This document shows positions 24,260 through 34,787 of a stretch of 64,000 nucleotides of DNA, piece by piece. Within the stretch, counting starts at the first letter, position 1. Each line of letters begins with the position of its first letter. The notes under the pieces are model-generated. The model worked only from the letters and a program-made list of their open reading frames with translations. It was not told the DNA's origin and searched no databases. Made by a program: the position numbers and the translations under genes. The DNA is from Dryas octopetala (taxonomy: Eukaryota; Streptophyta; Magnoliopsida; Rosales; Rosaceae): assembly GCA_963921425.1 (NCBI GenBank), contig OY992836.1, positions 17,439,614 to 17,503,613 on the forward strand. The letters are read 5' to 3'.

Positions 24260-25243
24260 GAGGACACTCTTTTTTCTCTCACTACAATCTCTTTCTCATC
24301 TCACACTCATTTTTCTTTTTGATTCCTTTAATTTGTCAAAACACACCCTAAAAATATTCAAAATACTCTCGTTTACCAAAAAAAAAACTTAAACCGAGCC
24401 ACCCACCCCCAACCCGATGCCGACTCCAGCCACTGTCCCCGGCCTCCCCTCCTCTCTCCTTCCCTCTCTGTCTCTTTCCTTTCTCTCCTCTCTCTCCTCC
24501 CTCTGTTTCTCTCTATGCTAGAATCTCTCAATCAATTTCCACATCTGGGTTTTATTCATTCTCCAACAAAATAATCCAATTCTACAAGACCCACAAGGAA
24601 TTCAATTTCACAATTGAAGCAAAGACCCACTTCGATCAGTGTTACCAGCAAAAAACCAAATTACAATAACAAACCCAAGTTTGAGCTTCCAATTATTTTA
24701 ACAATGAGCTTTATTTTTTTCTTGTTTTATCGGAATTTTAACAATGAGCTGAAAGCAACAAGATAGAAGAAATTTGATAAAGAATTGGAGAAAACGAAAG
24801 CGTACTAAAGAGTGGGAGGTGCGAGACGTTGGCCCAGGAAGGAGTTAGAGGAGAAAGAAAGAGCGGTCATGGAGCTCTGAAGTGCAGCCATAGCTGCCAT
24901 TTTCCTTGCTTGAGTGTATTTGGCTGTCGCCGGCCCCTGCATCCTATCGGAGAGAGTGACAGAGAGAGAAAGGGAGAGATGAGAGAGAGGGGAAGAGAGA
25001 GAGAGGAGCTAGAAAGGAAAGAAGAGGAAAGGAGAGAGAAGGGGAGGCCGGCGGTTTGAACCACCTGCGATCGGTGCGATCTGGACTTAGAGTGATTGAA
25101 AGTGGTGACGGGTGGTTTTGTTATTCTGGGATTTAGCGAAGGTATTATGGTTATTTAGATTAGAGGTTAGAATTGTAATTTACCAAATAAGAGAGAGAGG
25201 TGTATGTGACAAGAATAAAAATGGTGTGCATATAGCAGCCATC
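24260..25243. mobile_element. ~1-kb insertion flanked by 8-bp repeat, unclassified
   Basis: The insertion interrupts copy II of the segmental duplication between the repeats TTAAAAAA at 24252-24259 and 25244-25251. Copy I is uninterrupted near 17733. The interior is richer in GC than its surroundings and has pyrimidine-rich (CTCTCTC) and purine-rich (GAGAGAG) halves that are roughly inverted, including GGCCTCCCCT near 24442 against GGGGAGGCCGG near 25040. Terminal inverted repeats are weak. ORFs within it follow the low-complexity sequence and are not convincing genes. Confidence 0.65.
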
Positions 25244-25556
25244 TTAAAAAACCTTACAATTATAGTATTTCGTATCTCCACTTATCATTGAAAATTAAAC
25301 TCTCAACTCTAAACGAGTGGAAAACAAAAGCCGCTCGATCAATCTATATTTTTTTGGATAAAAAGCCAATTTATCGATTACAATAACCGATTAATTGATC
25401 ATAAAACATATATATTTGTAATGCGGTTCACTACACCAGAAAAATTGCATATTCACGTATGAATGTTTTTTCCCTATGGAACATATGTATGCATGTTTTT
25501 GTGTCAATGAAGGAACAATAGAGTTAAAATATATATTCATACCAAATACAAAGTTT

Positions 25557-25897
25557 TTAATCAGGGTGAGGGTGTTTTGCTCTACATTTTTCGCGACCAA
25601 CTTTCATACATTTCACAAAATCTTCTAAATTTTCTGTTTCTGAATTACATCTTGCAGAGGCCTGAAGTAGACAGTCAAAATATTTATAATATTTATGACG
25701 GACCTTTTTTGTGTGAGTGAAGAAATGAGGTAACTTTGCAACCAAATCTATTGAAGGTGGTGAATAAAATCATGAGAGAGAAGTGAAGGAAAAAGAGTGG
25801 AAGATGGAGCATCTTTTGCTTGCACTACAACATGGATGAGACTCATCCATCCCAATATTATCACCATAAGTACGACTCTCCAATGATTTTCCTCCAT
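25557..25897 (-). pseudogene. Frameshifted type-A secreted Cys-rich gene
   Basis: The paralogue of the 18086 gene in copy II of the segmental duplication. It starts MEENHWRVVLMVIILGWMSL and keeps the signal peptide to VVQAKD and the Ser-rich linker. A net 1-base deletion near 25755 relative to the sibling then leads to a stop (LQ*). The C-terminal domain continues in another frame (25557-25745): YFDC, CX7C, 12 residues, CX7C, ending KHPHPD like the intact sibling. The downstream part has its own ATG but would lack a signal peptide. Confidence 0.8.
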
Positions 25898-26430
25898 TAC
25901 CTTTACACACTTTTTTTTTTTTTTTGGGAATGTTGTTGTTTTAAAATTGAGTAAATAATATAGGTTGTATGTATAAAAAAATATTACAAGCTTTTTAAAT
26001 TACACATCCTTTGGTGTACATTAATGGTCAAAGAGTTATAAATTTATCCAATGGTCATTTAGCCAAGTGGCACTCAACATTTTATTTGTAGAAGAATGTC
26101 CTGACTTCAAATCTCATGAATAATACTAACTTTGAGCAAACTTTTCATCACGGATTTTACCAAATATTAATTTTCAATTTAGTTCATATTTCTATTTTTT
26201 GTTTGGGCAATGTTTATTGTTTAGTTTTGAATTTAATTAATTAAAATTGAAACGTTTAGAGGATATTTATATTAGTAAAAGGTTTCTTTACTCTCTCTTT
26301 TTTATTATTTTTATTTTTTATAGTGTGAGAGTGGCTTTAGTGTGAAGCAACGTACTTTTGGTGTTCTACAACAAAGTTTACCAATATGAAATAACTTGTG
26401 GTTAATTAGAACAAAATATCAAAAGTTAAA

Positions 26431-27300
26431 TGAAGAGTATTTATATATATATATATAGGTTGTACTAAAATTGAATACACACTTTAAAAAAAAAATGTTG
26501 TTTTATAATTGAATAAATACTATTGGTCATTAATTTGTACCAAAAAAAAAAAAGGGGTCCTAGTCACAAACAATTTTAAAGTACACACTAGAAAAGGGGT
26601 CCTAGTCACGGACAATTTTTGCCACTGCCAGTGGCCCTTGATTTTGAGAAATTATTTTGTATAACTGATACACCGACACGTGGTGTAACCAATCTAACAT
26701 ATCATAATATAGGTGGATGTTATTAATACTATACCCTAATAATATAAATATACCGTCGAATAATACCTTTACACATTAGATTGGTTACACCCAATAATTT
26801 TTCCTTGATTCATTATATGACACTTTAGCTTCAATCTTGTGCCCAATATACAAAAGCCACTTGGTGCGCGATATTGACTTTGATTAAAGTTATATACATT
26901 GTGATTAAGCTTATTTAATTTCAGGTAAAATACACTTTTCATCAATGGATTTTACCAAACATTTCGATTTAGTTCATATTATTTTTTTTTAGTTTGAACG
27001 TACAATGTTAATTTTTTAGTTTTGAATTTGAATTAATTAAAACGTCTAGAGAATACTTAAATATATTAAAAGGTTTTCTTTACACTTTTCTTTTTTAATG
27101 GTGTGAAAGTGGCTTTTAGTGTGAAGCAACTAGCTAGTATATTACAAGTTTATCAATGTGAAATAACTTTTGGCAAGAACAAAGTATCAAAATTTAAATA
27201 AGAACTAATATACATTATAAATATGTTGCATTTTCCTTATAAGAAGGCAATTTCATTAATTCAAAGAAACTCAGCAGTTACTTACCCAAAAAAATGGAAC
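26431..27300. repeat. Repeated upstream flank and spacer
   Basis: From about 26880 to 27300 the sequence again repeats the flank found at about 18660-19020 and 19480-19700 (TGGATTTTACCAAA, GAGAATA, GTGGCTTTTAGTGTGAAGCAA), but no type-A ORF follows. It is therefore an orphan third copy of the upstream region. Between 26600 and 26800 an inverted pair GTGTAACCAATCTAA / TTAGATTGGTTACAC marks a further small element. Confidence 0.6.
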
Positions 27301-27890
27301 TTAAGACAAGGATTGACCTCTGTTTGTTTTTTTTTTTGATTGACTTTTAACCCAATTCTTTGGGGTTATATATATCTCTAAGTTTTATTATTAAACTCTA
27401 AATCATATAAAGGAAAACTCTTAAATTTGTAATAATGGCTAGAATAGTAGCATGTCAAGCAAAACAAATAAGGACAATCTATTTTCTATGAGGTTACTTA
27501 TCATTTGGAGAAAACAATCGATCGAGTGAACCCAATGTGCCATCATCTCTGATATTCTATTTCAAGAGAAATTTTTTAATAGAAATAAACTCTCAAATAT
27601 TCTTCATTACGTTTGCTTCAGCCGCATCTTTAAATAGGCTGCTGAGTGGCTGCGATTGTCTTCACTCATCCCTTACTACACCCACCGGGCCACCAGTGCC
27701 CCTTAAGCTTAAAAAAAAAAAAAAAAAAAAAAAAATCAGAGATTCTTAGCAACTTAACCTAACCACCCCAGCATTAGCTAACCGGAAAAACGGTCTTGGA
27801 GATTGATGACTTGTTACGTGAGCTTCACATGCTCCAGCAATATTAGATATATATGCTAATTAATTTGAAACCATTCAGCTGGCAGCTTAA
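27301..27890. other. Intergenic spacer with long A tract
   Basis: A 25-base A tract at about 27711-27735 follows some 100 bases of relatively GC-rich sequence, which could be a SINE or other retrotransposed fragment. I cannot define its 5' end or a target-site duplication. No gene is supported. Confidence 0.35.
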
Positions 27891-28136
27891 CTATGTGTGC
27901 ATACACTCGTGCATACATTGGGCATAAAGAAACTCGTCTTTTCTTTTAGAAAAGCATTGAAAGCTGCACTTTGCAGTGGAAAAATAAAGTCTCGGATGTG
28001 TACGGAATTTACGAATATGACCAAACATATTATCCACACTACTATCTGCTTGCGTTGCATATATTGCTACGACCAAAATTATCAACATGATAGTCATTAT
28101 CACCATAATACGTTCTTTAATTCTCACACTAGTCAT
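27891..28136 (-). CDS. Type-B small secreted Cys-rich protein, short form
   Basis: An intronless 81-residue protein with signal segment MVIMTIMLIILVVAIYATQA, cleaved probably before DSS. It lacks the long Ser/Pro linker of its relatives. The basic segment HIRKFRTHPRLYFSTAKC is nearly the same as in the 41284 gene. Four cysteines are spaced CX3C, 12 residues, CX3C (KCSFQC...QCMHEC), the arrangement of helical-hairpin (alpha-hairpinin-like) peptides, which normally pair as two nested disulfides. The family is not recognised with certainty. It is divergently oriented to the type-C gene at 28682. Confidence 0.72.
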   Translation of the reverse strand: MTSVRIKERIMVIMTIMLIILVVAIYATQADSSVDNMFGHIRKFRTHPRLYFSTAKCSFQCFSKRKDEFLYAQCMHECMHT

Positions 28137-28681
28137 ATCCGTATATAGCTTATTTTCCTCCCTCTTTTGAAAATCTTTGCAAATTTTTTAAGTCGAAGAG
28201 TGAGGAAAGATAACCACGATTTATAAGATAGATTTGTTTTAAAATTAATTTATTTTTCAAAAGATTGATGTTCAAAGAGAATTAATTAACCTTTCTTTTC
28301 AATGAAGAATTAACTTATTTTGGTGAGATATTATTCATATGATTGTTTGAATAGAGCGAGAAAACTTACTAATCAAAGCTACATCTCAATAGCTAGTCAA
28401 TTTATTAACCAAAATAATTTATTTTTCTAGTTGCAAACCAAAAAACAAATCACTTAAAACCAATATACTTCATCAAAAGCCACTATAAATAATAAAATAA
28501 AATGAAAACGGATCGATTTTTCTTTCAAGATGACTTTAAATATTATAAAAGCAAAGTATTATCCAAACTAAAATTCCTAAGAAGTGAAGCGGGTAAAAGA
28601 GTTCTAATTCTATAAATCACGTAGTTTCCTGCTTAACTTGAAAACAAGAAAACTTTTCAAGAGAGCGAGAGGTGTAAAGCT
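28137..28681. promoter_or_regulatory. Shared divergent intergenic region between type-B and type-C genes
   Basis: The 545 bp between the two divergent start codons contain the upstream block typical of type-B genes (ATAAGATAGATTTGTTTTAA, TTCAAAGAGAATTAATTAAC near 28220-28290) and a CACTTAAAACCAATATACTTC phrase also found in the later tandem units. No gene lies here. A bidirectional promoter is possible. Confidence 0.45.
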
Positions 28682-29071
28682 ATGGATGAAATTCGTATGT
28701 GGAAGCTCATAGTGTTAATATTGATGGTATTGATAGTGCACTTTCTTAATCCGTCCTCGTCCTCGCACTCACCCTCTTCCTCTTCCTCTTCCTCTTTTCC
28801 TCATTCACTTTCTTCTGATTGCCTCCCTTCTTCCCATTTACATCTAACCAAAATACCTCAAGTTATCCACAAAATACCTCCTACTATCAAAAAAATAGGG
28901 TATGCTAAATGCTATGGAAAATGTCATCTAGAATGCCTTGTAAGGGCAAAGGAACTTATGGAACTTCCGAGTTGCGTTGGGATATGTATGTTTTTTAAAT
29001 GCAAGCAATCACTTCCCAGTATTGAAAAAAGTAGAGAGAGTAAAAAAAAATTGGTTGACAGGTCTCCTTAG
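28682..29071 (+). CDS. Type-C small secreted protein with six cysteines
   Basis: An intronless 129-residue protein and the only intact cluster member on the + strand. A hydrophobic signal segment (MWKLIVLILMVLIVHFL) precedes an extreme Ser/Pro/His tract. The mature domain has six cysteines spaced CX3CX3C, 12 residues, CX3CX4C (CYGKCHLEC...CVGICMFFKC). This resembles the spacing of small pollen Ole e 6-like and thionin-like plant secreted peptides, which fold as helical hairpins. Relationship to those families rests on spacing and the C-aromatic-xx-CHxxC pattern only. A Lys-rich tail ends the protein. Confidence 0.75.
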   Translation: MDEIRMWKLIVLILMVLIVHFLNPSSSSHSPSSSSSSSFPHSLSSDCLPSSHLHLTKIPQVIHKIPPTIKKIGYAKCYGKCHLECLVRAKELMELPSCVGICMFFKCKQSLPSIEKSRESKKKLVDRSP

Positions 29072-29204
29072 ACAACACGTACATATAATCATACATTTTG
29101 TTTATCTTGCACATATAATAATACTAAGAGTACTTGGTTGCGTAATGTATATGAGTAAACAAATTTGAATAAGGTAAATGAGATTTTTATGGTTATTTCT
29201 TGGT

Positions 29205-29775
29205 TTAATAATTATTTTGCCTCCTTAACTATGACATTTGCGTCAAATTGCTCTATAAATTACAATTTTGGTTAATTAAGTCATCAAACTCTTAAAAATA
29301 GATCATTGTGGCCTAATTTTTTAGGGTTTCATGCATCTAAATTTCCGTCCAGAAGTTCACGTGAGGGCAAAATGAACAATTCATGTTCAAAGCCTTACAT
29401 GGGTCAGTTAGTATATGATATTTCCAAGACTTGTTTTATTTTTCGAAATCTAGGACACAAAAATGAACAAAATTAATTTGGTCAATTGGTACATAACAAA
29501 CTTGAATTGTCTATTTTGCCATCACATGAAGGGCGTGTGATATCATTTGGATGGAAATGTGAATGAACTTTAAGAAAATTGAGTCACAAATCATGTATCG
29601 ACATTGTCGAAATCAAAATTTGAGAGGGTGTAGTGACCTTAGTGTACTCCCAAGGGGTGACCCAAATACTGTCTTTTATCTATTTTTAAAAGTTTGATGT
29701 CTTAATTTACCAAATTTTAAGTTGAGAGGCAATTTGCCACACAGATCGATAGTTGAGGGGGCCGGTTAATTAAAA
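29205..29775. mobile_element. MITE-like inverted-repeat element
   Basis: The ends are imperfect inverted repeats over about 100 bp: TTTGCCTCCTTAACTATG on the left matches the complement of the right-hand CGATAGTTGAGGGGGCCGG region, and CTTAAAAATAGAT pairs with ATCTATTTTTAAAAG. No ORF and no clean target-site duplication were found, so the limits are approximate. Confidence 0.65.
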
Positions 29776-29999
29776 TGACTATATATCAAGGCTTCTTCCG
29801 TTGACAAATATTCCGTTCAATAAAATCCCAGGAATCAATTTAAGTGATGAGAAAAGTTGAGGTAATGGGCTAGCATTAAAATAGGTTAAAGATTTAATAT
29901 ATACCCTTCGATGTAAAAGAAAATATCGCTTAATATATATTTCGCAAACTATTTTCTCCAACAAAGAATTTGATTCATCTACCATCAAATTCATTCTTC

Positions 30000-30215
30000 T
30001 TTAGAGTGGTACGTAGTGCAGCACTTTTCATATTTTATTTTTGTTAACAGAAACGAAAATTCATTAAAATAGGGAAAATAGTACAGAAGAAAATACAAAC
30101 ACAACCAGCAAAGAAACTGTAGCCAATATTCTTCAAACAAACAACAGATCGAGAAGTCTAAGGCCCAATCTTCAGTGATGAACCGAATCGACAACACCAG
30201 AACAAGTAGGATCGT
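30000..30215. mobile_element. Short insertion flanked by 11-bp direct repeat
   Basis: About 216 bp lie between perfect repeats of ATTCATTCTTC at 29989-29999 and 30216-30226. The left edge on the + strand is T-rich, as expected for the 3' end of a - strand retroelement. The length and TSD fit a truncated LINE, but no diagnostic protein motif is visible. Confidence 0.55.
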
Positions 30216-30584
30216 ATTCATTCTTCACGTACGCAGTTGCCGTAGTAGATTGGTACACAACTGACCACCTTAGCTGAATTAATTATTAATAGTTGTCAAA
30301 TAAGAATCACCCTAGAAATTCTCTCATAATTGGTAAAAACTTGTTAAGAATATATTATTAATATATCCATTTAAATTAATAAGTATCTCACCTTACATTA
30401 CTAATGATAAATTAACTCACATAAGATTTTGGAATGTTAAAAATATCCACCTAATAATAAATAAATCCACCTTTTAAAAATGAGGTGCTCAAATTGACCA
30501 AAAAAATGAAGTATTGAGTGAACTAGTTCTTGTTCGACAAAAACTCTTTGAAAGTAACGATATAAAATTAAGGTGAATGTGACT

Positions 30585-30752
30585 CTATAAGTTACAAGAG
30601 AGTAGTGGACGAGGAAAAGAGGGCGAGGGGGAGGGTGATGATGGATCATCTGCTTTCGCTACAACTAAGATAAGAGTCATCAAGGCCTTGAGTAACACTA
30701 CGAGTTTCATGCAAGAATAGGTTATCTTCATGCTCATGCCAATCTCACCCAT
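30585..30752 (-). pseudogene. Signal-peptide remnant of a type-C-like gene
   Basis: A 55-codon ORF holds a signal segment (MKLVVLLKALMTLILVVA) followed by KADDPSSPSPSPSF and then a stop. No cysteine domain is found in any frame downstream. The signal peptide and Ser/Pro linker match the 38750 and 42190 genes, so this is a decayed duplicate truncated before the mature domain. Translation would release only a linear Ser/Pro peptide. Confidence 0.7.
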
Positions 30753-31519
30753 AATTCTACACTTCTACTATGTAGTCGATCCCTCTCATGAAAAATTTTC
30801 TTGCTTTGAAGTTGAGTAAGAAACCATATATATAATTATTTATAGAGTTCAAACCTTTTCCATGCTTCAATTTTTTGGGAATATTGTTTTTAACTTAGAT
30901 ATTTCACTTTCATATTTAATTTAATCTTGAAAAGAATGTTTGACTTTACCTTTTCTCGGTGGCTTTTGATGAACTACATTTGGTTTTTAAGTAAAATTTC
31001 TTTTGGTCAATGAACTGTACTAGTTGTTAAGATATAAAATAGAAGTAACTAATGATTATAATCTTGTCCTTTCGCTCTATTTAAACAAATTAAGCTATTA
31101 ATTAACCTTGTCCTAATGATAACTTCTGGTAGAGATACTAATGTACGTAAGTTTTAGTCTACCTATATTTTCTTTTGGGTTAGAGTCCGGTATCATTGAT
31201 CAGGGTCCTACAAGGAACTGCACCATAGTCTCGGGCTAAAGTCAGGCGTAATCCAGTGACTGATGAGGATTATATATATACAGAGAAATTATTCTTATAA
31301 GAAAGTTTAACAAGTGTTATGTTATTTTGAGGAATATCATTGATTAAATAGTACTTATTAAAATATGTGGTTTAAATTTATAGTTTGACACTATAATATA
31401 TTAGCTATCTAATATCAGTAGAGGTTATCAATGTGATGTCGTAACTAGTTGGTCCGTCCAAATAATCAAGCAAAATTTATGTTGCTTATTCGGCCTTAAT
31501 TTTTTTACTATGGGATTAA
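30753..31519. other. AT-rich intergenic spacer
   Basis: Flank of the remnant at 30585, similar in part to the upstream flank of the 38750 gene (TGGCTTTTGATGAA, AAATTTCTTTTGGT). No further gene is seen. Confidence 0.4.
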
Positions 31520-33202
31520 GGGCCAGTTTGGTATTGCTATGCAGAAAAACAGTTGTGAAGTAAAATCAGCTGTAAAGTAAAGCAGTTGAGTGTTTGGTAA
31601 ACTTTGTTTTCAAAAATATTGTGAGTGCAAAAAATAGTATCAAAATATTTGGTAAATGTTAATGTAAAAGTGCGGTGACTGTGTATAATTACTAAAATGA
31701 ACATGATACTGAAAGTACCTTTCGCTTATTTGTTTGGTAAAAAATAAAATATTTTTTTACTTGTTTTTTAAATTTTTTGCTACAAATTTTTACTAGCATT
31801 AATTTTTCTAATAACAACATTATTAAAATAAGTATGCCTATTATTTTTTTAGGTATATTATAATTTTAATCGTACAAATAAAATATCATACTTAATTATC
31901 ACAATATAAAATATAACTAACAATGGACATATTTTTTAGGCTTAATTACCGATTTACCACCCAAAACTGTAACTCATTCTCTCATTGTCACCTGAAAGTT
32001 TTTTTGCCCCATATTACCCCTGTAACTTACATTTGTCTCTCATTTTACCTTGTTCCATCAACAACTTTATTAAAAATGCTGACCTGGCTGTTAATGCTGA
32101 TGTGGCGCATCCAGTGCACCACATGTCACATCTTTTCTTGTATTTTCTGATTTTTTTTATTTTCTTATTTTTATAAACTTTGAAAATTAATTAAAAATAG
32201 CTCCGAACTCAGAAAATTCTTATGAATTCGTCTTAACTAGTACTAATTTACTATGGAGTCAAAATACCAATTTTCCCTCTAAAAATTTCTAGAAATTTTG
32301 GAAAGTCTAAATTTATTTTTAGAAAATTAAAATACTGTAGACTCTTTGGAAATTTATAGGATAATCTCCCGAACTCCAAAAAATATGAGTTCTGCACCAT
32401 TAATTAGTCTTCTAAAAACTAACAATACATTTCTCGTGAACACTTGCTACCCAAAAGACTTCTCGGTCTTAGAGGAAATAAATTTCCAAAATATTTTTTA
32501 GAAATAATTCTCTAAAACAAGTTTTTGGTAATTTCCAAAATATTTTTTAGAATTCGTCCGAGAGTTTATAAAAATTCTAGAATTTTTTCTACAATTTATT
32601 TTAATTTTTTAGAAATAAATTTGGACTTCAATTTTTTTGGAAATTTTTAGAAGGCAAATTGGTAATTTAACCCTTTATTAAATTAGTGCTAGTCCAGATG
32701 AGTCCGTAGGAATTTTTCGTGTATTTTTTTGAATTCGGAGCTATTTTTAATTAATTTTTAAAGTTTATAAAAATAGGAAAATAAAAAAATCTAAAAATAA
32801 AAGCAAAGATGTGACACATGGCGCACATGCAGCGTGCCACGTCATCATTTTTAACGGAGTTGTTAACGGAACAAGGTAAAATGGGACACAAATGTAAGTT
32901 ATAGGTGGTAATCTAGCACAAAAAATCTTTCATGTGGCAATGTGGGAATGAGTTACAGTTTTGAGTGGTAAATCAGTAATTAAGCCTATTTTTTAATTTA
33001 AAATAAACAAATAAAAATTATAGCATTGTTGCTGTGATTCGCTGCAGCTTTTAAAAGCACCTAGAAAGCTGCTTTTTGTTTTTGCTGTGGGAAGTAGAGA
33101 AAAGAGAAAAGCAGTTTTTAAGTTTCACCAAAACTGTTGTATGTGATTGAGAATTGTCATTCACAACAGCTTTTGGGCTCCACCGCAATCTCAAACGGGG
33201 CC
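31520..33202. mobile_element. PIF/Harbinger-like (Tourist-type) element, interrupted
   Basis: Termini GGGCCAGTTTGGTATTGC and, inverted at the right end, GGCCCCGTTTGAGATTGC are flanked by the 3-bp duplication TAA (31517-31519 and 33203-33205). This is the signature of PIF/Harbinger-derived MITEs. About 626 bp belong to the element itself. The rest is the nested insertion at 31939-32986. No transposase ORF is present. Confidence 0.82.
31939..32986. mobile_element. Nested 1,048-bp foldback element with 9-bp TSD
   Basis: The element begins GGCTTAATTACCGATTTACC and ends with the near inverse, and most of its length folds back on itself. It is flanked by TATTTTTTA at 31930-31938 and 32987-32995. 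The 9-bp duplication points to the Mutator-like class. It inserted into the older PIF/Harbinger-like element. Confidence 0.88.
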
Positions 33203-33324
33203 TAAATAAGAATCAAATATATCAAGTGGAATCAAATTCTAATGAAACGTAGAATTTTAAAATTAAATAGAGAAAAATAAAGAAAGTAAGACAAAAAAGA
33301 TACAAAGCCAATAAAATATTTACA

Positions 33325-33738
33325 TATATATCCCCTTCTGTTGAAGTATATCACATCTTAAATATGATGTGGTATGGCTTGTGAGACCAACTACACATTA
33401 TAATTTGATGATCGAAGCCGTCTATTTTCTAAGTCTCTATACAAGAATCATTATTGCAAAAAATTAAGTAAATCGAAAACCATTAAGACATCTAATTGTG
33501 ATAGAATAAATAGACGAGTATATGGATTCCATTAACACTTGAAATGATAGCCCTTTAATCAAATGGTTAAACGATTTCCGATTTATCTAATTTTTTGTAA
33601 GGATAATCCTTGTATATAGACTTAAAAAATAAACGGTTTCAATTATCGAATTACAATGCGAAATGGATCTCACAAGCCATACATCATCATGTTTAAGATG
33701 AGGTATACATGAACGAAAGGAGCCTCTAGATAGGTATA
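33325..33738. mobile_element. Foldback MITE copy 1
   Basis: The left end (CCTTCTGTTGAAGTATAT) and an internal arm (GATCGAAGCCGTCTATTTTC, ATTTCCGATTTATCTAATTT) pair with inverted counterparts in the right half, making a hairpin-forming element. It is nearly duplicated by the next element. No ORF. The family also occurs at 22640, 50301 and 56567. Confidence 0.78.
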
Positions 33739-33754
33739 TATATATATATATATA

Positions 33755-34145
33755 TACTTCAACTTAAATATGATGAGGTATGGCTTGTGAGACCCACTCC
33801 ACATTGTAATTTGATGATCGAAGCCGTCTATTTTCTAAGTCTTTATACAACGATCATCTCTACAAAACATTAGGTAAATCGGAAACCATTAAGACATCTA
33901 ATTGTGATAGAATAAATCGACAAATATGTGAATTCTATTAACACTTGAAATGATATCCCTTCAATCAGATGGTTAAACGATTTCCGATTTATCTAATTTT
34001 TGGCAAATATGATCCTTGTATATAGACTTAAAAAATAGACGGCTTCGATCATTGAATTACAATACAGAGTGGGTCTTACAAGCTATACCTCATCATGTTT
34101 AAGTTAAAATATACTTCAATGGAAGGGGCTTGTACCTATTTATAT
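33755..34145. mobile_element. Foldback MITE copy 2, adjacent tandem copy
   Basis: A second, highly similar foldback element follows the first across a (TA)n run. Shared phrases include GTATGGCTTGTGAGACC and TTAAGACATCTAATTGTGAT. The right end (GGAAGGGGCTTG) mirrors the left end of copy 1, so the pair may have arisen by nested insertion or local duplication. Confidence 0.78.
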
Positions 34146-34787
34146 ACCGAATTACCAACTATAGATGAGGGTCTCAATCCCTTTTTCTATTTTTTATTTT
34201 TTGGCCATGGATCCCTTTTTCTATTATTCATTTTCTCAACAAGAAGATGATGATCGCTTAGCTTAACGAAAGAAAAAGAAAACGTTTCTTTTTTCATTTC
34301 TCTCTGATGAGATATGTAGAGAGACTTAGATACTTTAGATCTTATACCGTCCATCTTTTGAAAGGAGTAAAAATTTTAAACAAAGTGGAGCCGAAGGCCC
34401 TGCAATGGTGATAAGGTGTTGGCCTGCAAGAGAACCTACAAGTAAGGCTGGGAGGAGAGAGGGCGGAAGAATGGAAGAATGTGAGTAATAAGCTATGCTG
34501 ATGTGAAGTGATTTAGGCCTTCAGGTTGAGTGTATGGCTGTGATTTTTAAAATTTGAAAAGGCAGAGAACGGCACTAATTGTAAAGGCAGAGGATCAAAG
34601 ATTTTTTGGAAGAGTTATGTGAAGAAGTTATGTATATTGATAAGCTGAAAGATATGAGGGTCAGGTAAACTTGCATGATTGATGTTGGTTCTTATTACCT
34701 GCTAGAATCTACTTGACTTCCATGAAACGAAAATTCTGTTGAATAGCTAGAACACCCTTATTTCCCAAAAGAGAAAATTAGGTCATT
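34146..34787. other. Intergenic segment, unexplained
   Basis: A moderately GC-richer patch (about 34380-34620) is neither AT-rich spacer nor a recognised repeat, and I see no ORF of note in it. It could be a decayed transposon or a gene remnant. Confidence 0.3.

Larger units (their letters stand above)
22990..26430. repeat. Segmental duplication, copy II
   Basis: Paralogous to 16960-19020 but enlarged by a LINE fragment (23261-23587) and a ~1-kb insertion (24260-25243). It carries the frameshifted type-A gene at 25557. Alignment of the two copies defines both insertions, because copy I preserves the pre-insertion sequence at each point. Confidence 0.8.

Noticed and set aside
24829-25064. Opposed ORFs rich in Arg/Glu and Ser/Leu
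   Set aside because: They translate a GAGAGA/CTCTCT tract in the inserted block at 24260-25243. There is no gene-like content.
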